Of a DNA stretch of 27,058 nucleotides, positions 23,112 through 27,058 are shown in pieces. The stretch comes from Thioglobus_B sp964558405 (GTDB lineage: Bacteria; Pseudomonadota; Gammaproteobacteria; PS1; Pseudothioglobaceae), in contig CAZLDG010000019.1 of the NCBI GenBank assembly GCA_964558405.1, positions 1-27,058 of the forward strand, in the 5' to 3' direction. The notes under the pieces are model-generated. The model had not been told where the DNA came from. It saw only the letters and a list, made by a program, of their open reading frames with translations, and ran no database searches. Position numbers and translations under genes: made by a program. Within the stretch, counting starts at the first letter, position 1, and each line of letters begins with the position of its first letter.

Positions 23112-24472
23112 TGGCCAAAACCAAGGTTGAATTTGTTTGCCGAGACTGTGGTGCTTCGCATCCGCAATGGGCAGGCCAATGCTTGGAGTGTAAGGCTTGG
23201 AATACCCTGGAAGAGGTTATTCTCTCCCAAACTACCAGCGCCAAGCCCGAGATTCTACAAGACTTGCCTGCCTCTAAAGTTCAGCCCTTGTCAGCGGTTA
23301 AATCTGAAGACAAGCTGCGTTTGTCCACAGGGCTTAGTGAGTTAGACAGAACCCTAGGCGGCGGCCTGGTAGATGGCTCAGTCGTACTTATTGGCGGTGA
23401 CCCGGGTATTGGCAAATCCACCTTGATTTTGCAAGCCATGGCGGCGATTAATCAGACGCATACTACCTTGTATATCAGTGGTGAGGAGTCTGCTCAACAG
23501 GTGAGTGATCGCGCATTGCGCCTAAGTATTAGTGAGGATGTTTTACTACTGAGTGAAACCCATTTAGAGAAAATCCTCAAACTGGCCAAAGAGGTACGTC
23601 CTAAGGTGATGGTGATTGATTCGATTCAAACCATGGTTAGCGACACCTCAAGCTCAGCGCCGGGTTCAGTCACTCAGGTGCGAGATTGTGCTGCACAACT
23701 CACCCAGTTTGCCAAACAAACCAATACTGTGTTGCTAATGATTGGTCACGTGACTAAGGGTGGGTCTTTAGCGGGTCCTCGTATCTTAGAGCATATGGTG
23801 GATGCGGTTTTGTATTTTGAAGGTGATGCGGGCGGACGTTATCGCGTTATCCGTGCGGTAAAAAATCGCTTTGGTGCAGTGAATGAAATCAGTGTTTTTG
23901 CCATGGGCGAGACCGGTCTTAAGCAAGTGGAGAATCCTTCTGCCATCTTTTTATCCAATCAAAACAAACCTTCACCAGGTTCGATGGTCATGGTCACTCG
24001 TGAGGCTACCCGACCGCTACTGATTGAAGTCCAAGCCCTGGTGGATCAAGCAGGCGCTAATCCTAAGCGTGTCTGCGTGGGTTTGGAGCAAAATCGCTTG
24101 GCTCTACAATTGGCAATTTTGCATAAGCATGGTGGTATTGCTACTTTTGATCAAGACGTGTTTGTTAATGTTGTCGGTGGCATCAAAGTGAGCGAGACTG
24201 CGTCGGATTTGGTGGTGATGTTGGCCATTGTCTCTAGTCTTAGAGATAAGACCATTCCTCAAGATTGGATTGCTTTTGGTGAGGTTGGTCTTACCGGTGA
24301 GGTGCGTCCAGTTTACAATGCCGCAGAGCGCCTATCGGAGGCGCAAAAACACGGTTTCAGAGTGGCAATCATACCAAAGGCTAATCTTCCTAAAAAAGCA
24401 CCCAAAGGGTTGAAGATTGTTGCGGTTGAATATTTGTACCAAGCTTTACAATATATGAGTGAAAACGCATAA
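23111..24472 (+). CDS. radA: DNA repair protein RadA (Sms)
   Basis: This 453-aa RecA-like helicase promotes branch migration in recombinational repair. It has the N-terminal zinc finger CRDCGASHPQWAGQCLEC (Cys10, 13, 24, 27), Walker A GGDPGIGKST (95-104), the Walker B-like VMVIDSIQTM, the RadA-specific KNRFG motif, and a C-terminal Lon-protease-like domain (WIAFGEVGLTGEVRPV). The length matches E. coli RadA (460 aa). It is the last gene of the glyA unit; no strong terminator was seen after it. Confidence 0.97.
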   Translation: MAKTKVEFVCRDCGASHPQWAGQCLECKAWNTLEEVILSQTTSAKPEILQDLPASKVQPLSAVKSEDKLRLSTGLSELDRTLGGGLVDGSVVLIGGDPGIGKSTLILQAMAAINQTHTTLYISGEESAQQVSDRALRLSISEDVLLLSETHLEKILKLAKEVRPKVMVIDSIQTMVSDTSSSAPGSVTQVRDCAAQLTQFAKQTNTVLLMIGHVTKGGSLAGPRILEHMVDAVLYFEGDAGGRYRVIRAVKNRFGAVNEISVFAMGETGLKQVENPSAIFLSNQNKPSPGSMVMVTREATRPLLIEVQALVDQAGANPKRVCVGLEQNRLALQLAILHKHGGIATFDQDVFVNVVGGIKVSETASDLVVMLAIVSSLRDKTIPQDWIAFGEVGLTGEVRPVYNAAERLSEAQKHGFRVAIIPKANLPKKAPKGLKIVAVEYLYQALQYMSENA

Positions 24473-24545
24473 AATCAAATAAGCAAAGCACTGGTTCGTT
24501 CAGGGTATTATTTAAGTTATATTAACAAACAAGGAAAAAAACATC

Positions 24546-24890
24546 ATGAATAAAGTTATTGCAGGATTTCTACTGGTATTTATTTCAGCTTCTTCTCAAG
24601 CTGATTTTAGGACAGCCTGGGAAAAAAGCGTAGGCTGGACCATTGAGAGTACCAAAACAATAGATTATTTTGAACACGAGAGCGGTAGAGTTGAGTCTGC
24701 TTTCCAGGGTTGTGAAGTTGGTAGAACTATTTATTTTCGCGATGATACGTATGTGATTTGTACTACTAAAGGCTATCAGTATGCCTATGCACCAACTGCA
24801 ATATTGCTTAGCAAATATGTTTTCCATGGAGACAAAGCTTCTAAGGTGTGGAGAATGATTGTTAATGGCAAAATGTACGGCATCAAGTAA
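24546..24890 (+). CDS. Small secreted hypothetical protein, 114 aa
   Basis: The protein starts with a clear signal peptide (KVIAGFLLVFISASSQA, cleavage after about A19). The mature part of about 95 aa has two cysteines (Cys56 and Cys72) flanking GRTIYFRDDTYVI, compatible with one disulfide bond in the periplasm. Aromatic residues are frequent (GYQYAYAPTAILLSKYVF). AAGGAA lies shortly before the ATG and a terminator follows directly, so it is likely a single-gene unit. I do not recognise the family. Confidence 0.78.
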   Translation: MNKVIAGFLLVFISASSQADFRTAWEKSVGWTIESTKTIDYFEHESGRVESAFQGCEVGRTIYFRDDTYVICTTKGYQYAYAPTAILLSKYVFHGDKASKVWRMIVNGKMYGIK

Positions 24891-24892
24891 AT

Positions 24893-24913
24893 AAAAACCC
24901 TTCAAGGGTTTTT
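24893..24913 (+). terminator. Terminator after the 114-aa gene
   Basis: AAAAACCC (24893-24900) pairs with GGGTTTTT (24906-24913) around loop TTCAA, directly after the stop. The T run is built into the stem, so strength is moderate. Confidence 0.75.
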
Positions 24914-24977
24914 GTCAGCGACACATTTACATCAGGCATTGCAATAATGGCTGAAACCTTATAGAGATGCCTTGCGT

Positions 24978-24999
24978 ATAAATAAGTAAGCTTATTTAT
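24978..24999. promoter_or_regulatory. Perfect inverted repeat upstream of msrAB
   Basis: ATAAATAAG (24978-24986) and CTTATTTAT (24991-24999) are perfect 9-bp arms around TAAG, ending 5 nt before the ribosome site GAGGT (25005-25009). A possible -10 (TATAAA, 24977-24982) overlaps the left arm, so a bound regulator could block transcription; an mRNA hairpin is the alternative. Another possible promoter is TTGCAA (24939-24944), 17 nt, TAGAGA (24962-24967). Confidence 0.5.
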
Positions 25000-25013
25000 T
25001 GAATGAGGTAGTT

Positions 25014-26267
25014 ATGCTAATGGAAATTGTTTTTGCAGCAGGCTGTTTTTGGGGTGTGGAGAAAAACTTCTCAGCCATTGAAGGTGTACATGATGTGGTC
25101 TCCGGTTATGCCGGGGGCAATTATGCCAATCCTACTTATGACGATGTTCTTAAATACCGCAATCTAGAAGACCCGGGGTTTTTAGACTTTGTACGCAATA
25201 TTGGCCTAAGCGACAATACAGCACTAGAAAAAGCGCCAGATTTGGTAAATCACACCGAAGTGGTTAAAGTTAGCTATGATTCCAGCCAAGTTTCAACAGA
25301 GAAGCTGATTAAAAATTTTTGGGAGATTCACGATCCCACGCAGCTCAATCGCCAGGGCAATGACGTAGGCAACAATTACCGATCAGCCCTGTATTTCACC
25401 ACAGATGAACAAAAAGAGATTGCGCTAAAGACTCGGGATATTTATCAAGCACTATTGAGTCAAAAAGGTTACGGGAACATTGTCACAGAAATTAAACCCT
25501 TAGATAGGTTCTGGCCGGCTGAGGATTATCATCAGGATTATTTGGCTAAAAACCCCAATGGCTATTGCCCCAATCATGCGACTGGTGTTAAGTTTAAGCA
25601 AGACAACACCGTACAGAAGCAAGTCAAAAAAATACAACCCCTAGGTAGGCAAGAAATCTTGGTGATTGAGGCCGAAGATAAAGCCACCTGTTTGTACTGT
25701 TTAGAATTCGAGAAAAACGTTAGTAGCAAATATCAAGGCTCTATCCCTTTGCGTGGTGCACCAGCCTCTGCCTTAGAGGGTTTTACACTAAGCACGCCAA
25801 CCTGGGCCACTCCAACCATTGTCTTTGTGAAAGATGGACAACAAGTTTGGGCGCATCAGGGCTATTTAAGTCCTAAAGAGTTTTATCAAGCCTTGGGTGA
25901 ATTTAAGCTGGGCAAAACTTCTGAGGCGTTTAGAGTTGCTTTTGACGAAGGCACCGATAGACGTTTTTGTAAGCAATATGAGATCTTTAAAAATACTCCT
26001 GATGGCGTGTTTATCGACAAACTCTCGGGCGCAGCTCTATTTGATACGCGAGATCGCTTTAACTCAGGCACAGGCTGGTTATCTTTTACCAAACCAGTGG
26101 ACGGTTCGGTGTATGAGAAAGTTGATAATAGTTATGGTATGAGCCGTGTCGAGATTCGCTCAGTTACATCGGATATCCACCTGGGTCATGTGTTTGCCGG
26201 TGACGGTCCAGAGGGTCGTCCGCGTTATTGTATTAATGCCACGGTGTTAGAGTTTGTGCCTCGATAA
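25014..26267 (+). CDS. msrAB: MsrA-thioredoxin-like-MsrB fusion, methionine sulfoxide reductase
   Basis: This protein is 417 aa from the ATG at 25014, with GAGGT 4 nt upstream; an in-frame TTG at 24999 lies within the inverted repeat and is rejected. MsrA occupies about 3-195: AAGCFWG with nucleophile Cys11, GYAGGNYANPTYDDV, HTEVVKV, and Cys185 as a likely resolving residue. An extra segment of about 30 aa (47-79) sits before HTEVV. A thioredoxin-like domain follows (about 212-300) with CLYC (Cys226/229) and Thr-Pro267 as the cis-Pro site. MsrB occupies about 301-417, with FNSGTGWLSF and catalytic Cys406 in RYCINATVL. The zinc CxxC pairs of many MsrB proteins are missing. No signal peptide is present, so the enzyme should be cytoplasmic. 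It reduces both S- and R-methionine sulfoxide and may be recycled by its own CxxC domain. Confidence 0.93.
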   Translation: MLMEIVFAAGCFWGVEKNFSAIEGVHDVVSGYAGGNYANPTYDDVLKYRNLEDPGFLDFVRNIGLSDNTALEKAPDLVNHTEVVKVSYDSSQVSTEKLIKNFWEIHDPTQLNRQGNDVGNNYRSALYFTTDEQKEIALKTRDIYQALLSQKGYGNIVTEIKPLDRFWPAEDYHQDYLAKNPNGYCPNHATGVKFKQDNTVQKQVKKIQPLGRQEILVIEAEDKATCLYCLEFEKNVSSKYQGSIPLRGAPASALEGFTLSTPTWATPTIVFVKDGQQVWAHQGYLSPKEFYQALGEFKLGKTSEAFRVAFDEGTDRRFCKQYEIFKNTPDGVFIDKLSGAALFDTRDRFNSGTGWLSFTKPVDGSVYEKVDNSYGMSRVEIRSVTSDIHLGHVFAGDGPEGRPRYCINATVLEFVPR

Positions 26268-26274
26268 TTAAACT

Positions 26275-26871
26275 CTAAAAATCAATGCCTTTTTGCGCTT
26301 TAATGTGAGCACGAAAAGCGTGTTTTTTATCTTGGATATCACTGACGGTATCAGCGAGTTGAATCAAAGCCTCTGAGGCGGCGCGACCGGTAATCACCAC
26401 GTGTTGGTGGGCTGGGCGATTTTGAATGGCTTGCACAACCTCATCTGTTTCAAGATAGTGGTAATTGAGCATGTAAGTCAGCTCATCCAATACCACCAAA
26501 TCAATTGCACTATCGTTTAAGTATTGCTGTGCATTAGACCAACTCTCTTGTGCCTTTTGTCGGTCTTGTGCCCGGTCTTGACTCTCCCAGGTAAAGCCTG
26601 ATGACATCTTGCTGATATGTACATTGGCTTGTTGAGACAGAAACAAATCTTCGCCAGTTTCTTGTTCGCCTTTTAAGAATTGTACCAAGGCGACTTGCAT
26701 ACCGTAACCCAGTGCGCGACAAATCATGCCCAGCGCTGAAGAAGATTTGCCCTTGCCATTGCCGGTGAGTATAACCACCACACCTTGGTCGATATCGGCT
26801 TTGGCTATCTGCTGATTAATATGCGCTTTTTTGCGTTGCATGCGCGCTTTATAAGCGTCGCTATCGCTCAT
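26275..26871 (-). CDS. cobO: Corrinoid adenosyltransferase CobO/BtuR
   Basis: This 198-aa ATP:corrinoid adenosyltransferase attaches the 5'-deoxyadenosyl group to cob(I)alamin or its precursors. It has the modified P-loop LTGNGKGKSSSALGM (36-50), ALVQFLKGEQETGED, DLVVLDELTYMLNY and HVVITGRAA, and ends KAQKGIDF like E. coli BtuR (196 aa). It is convergent with msrAB, 7 nt apart, and its ATG overlaps the stop of the upstream minus-strand gene by one base (TAATG). Confidence 0.96.
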   Translation of the reverse strand: MSDSDAYKARMQRKKAHINQQIAKADIDQGVVVILTGNGKGKSSSALGMICRALGYGMQVALVQFLKGEQETGEDLFLSQQANVHISKMSSGFTWESQDRAQDRQKAQESWSNAQQYLNDSAIDLVVLDELTYMLNYHYLETDEVVQAIQNRPAHQHVVITGRAASEALIQLADTVSDIQDKKHAFRAHIKAQKGIDF

Positions 26872-27058
26872 TAGAGTAAGGGTTTACGGCTAGAGAATAG
26901 TGTCACCACTTGGTAGCGCTGATTTAAACTAAAGACAACTGAAACAGCTAACATCCAGCTAAGCACCGGCACAATTTCAATCACTGACCAATGTGCAGCA
27001 TAGCTGGCAAATTTAGCCCAAGCAGCTGTGGTGAAACTATAGTAGCTGGCCGTGGCAA
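26871..27058 (-). CDS. 3' part of a membrane protein gene, cut by the window edge
   Basis: An open minus-strand frame runs from the window edge to TAA at 26871-26873 and is coupled to cobO by a one-base overlap. The visible 61 or so C-terminal residues include ASYAAHWSVIEIVPVLSW and MLAVSVVFSLNQRYQ, a membrane helix, and end SSRKPLL. I cannot name the family. Its place before cobO could mean a cobalamin-related membrane protein, but that is a guess. The 5' end lies beyond the window. Confidence 0.65.
   Translation of the reverse strand, partial: ATASYYSFTTAAWAKFASYAAHWSVIEIVPVLSWMLAVSVVFSLNQRYQVVTLFSSRKPLL

Noticed and set aside
24934..24972. AGGCAT/ATGCCT repeat as a hairpin upstream of msrAB
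   Set aside because: Only 6 bp with a 27-nt loop; expected by chance.
24999..25013. TTG start for the msrAB fusion
   Set aside because: It lies in the inverted repeat and before the ribosome site; ATG at 25014 is placed correctly.
1..27058. CRISPR arrays, insertion sequences, prophage or integrated elements
   Set aside because: No regularly spaced repeats, transposase or integrase genes, or target-site duplications were seen; the tRNA-Pro has no integrase next to it.

Overview
The window reads as a chromosomal core segment of a gammaproteobacterium with a moderately AT-rich genome. The support for this is the conserved cluster thrS-infC-rpmI-rplT-pheS-pheT-ihfA, a tRNA-Asp 3' end directly before ppiD, and Escherichia coli-like numbering of catalytic residues in FabI, ThrS and LspA. 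A two-haem cytochrome c fused to a DUF302-like domain suggests a respiratory, possibly sulfur-oxidising lineage such as the SUP05/Thioglobus group. That placement is an inference; no taxonomic search was possible.

Layout. Positions 1-1930 hold a tRNA-Asp tail, ppiD and a terminator. Positions 1938-3504 hold a two-gene cytochrome c/DUF302 unit behind a perfect FNR/CRP-family inverted repeat, closed by a strong terminator shared with convergent fabI (minus strand). A divergent promoter region follows, then the tightly overlapping plus-strand run MFS transporter-lspA-thiO-DUF1566 protein-recJ (4394-9530). The translation and nucleoid operon occupies 9587-16352; infC starts at a non-canonical ATT and a terminator lies between rplT and pheS. 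Minus-strand genes follow (unknown 156-aa protein, AI-2E/PerM-type permease, NIF3/YqfO-like protein). Next come moeB/thiF-like and a small membrane protein, tRNA-Pro(GGG), suhB-like (minus), an unlisted 52-aa gene with its own leader hairpins and terminator, a YajL/DJ-1 protein (minus), glyA-nrdR-radA, a small secreted protein, an msrA-thioredoxin-msrB fusion, cobO (minus) and the 3' end of a membrane protein gene (minus).

Most genes are housekeeping: protein folding and lipoprotein maturation, fatty acid synthesis, DNA repair (recJ, radA), translation, one-carbon and ribonucleotide control (glyA, nrdR), and thiamine/molybdopterin-type sulfur chemistry (thiO, moeB/thiF). The less ordinary parts are the putative oxygen- or nitric-oxide-regulated cytochrome c-DUF302 unit, the 52-aa gene, the MsrA-Trx-MsrB fusion, and two perfect inverted repeats just upstream of glyA and msrAB. 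I saw no CRISPR array, insertion sequence, prophage or other mobile element. No gene-free stretch exceeds 300 bases; the longest is 20344-20563, described under the 52-aa gene's leader.
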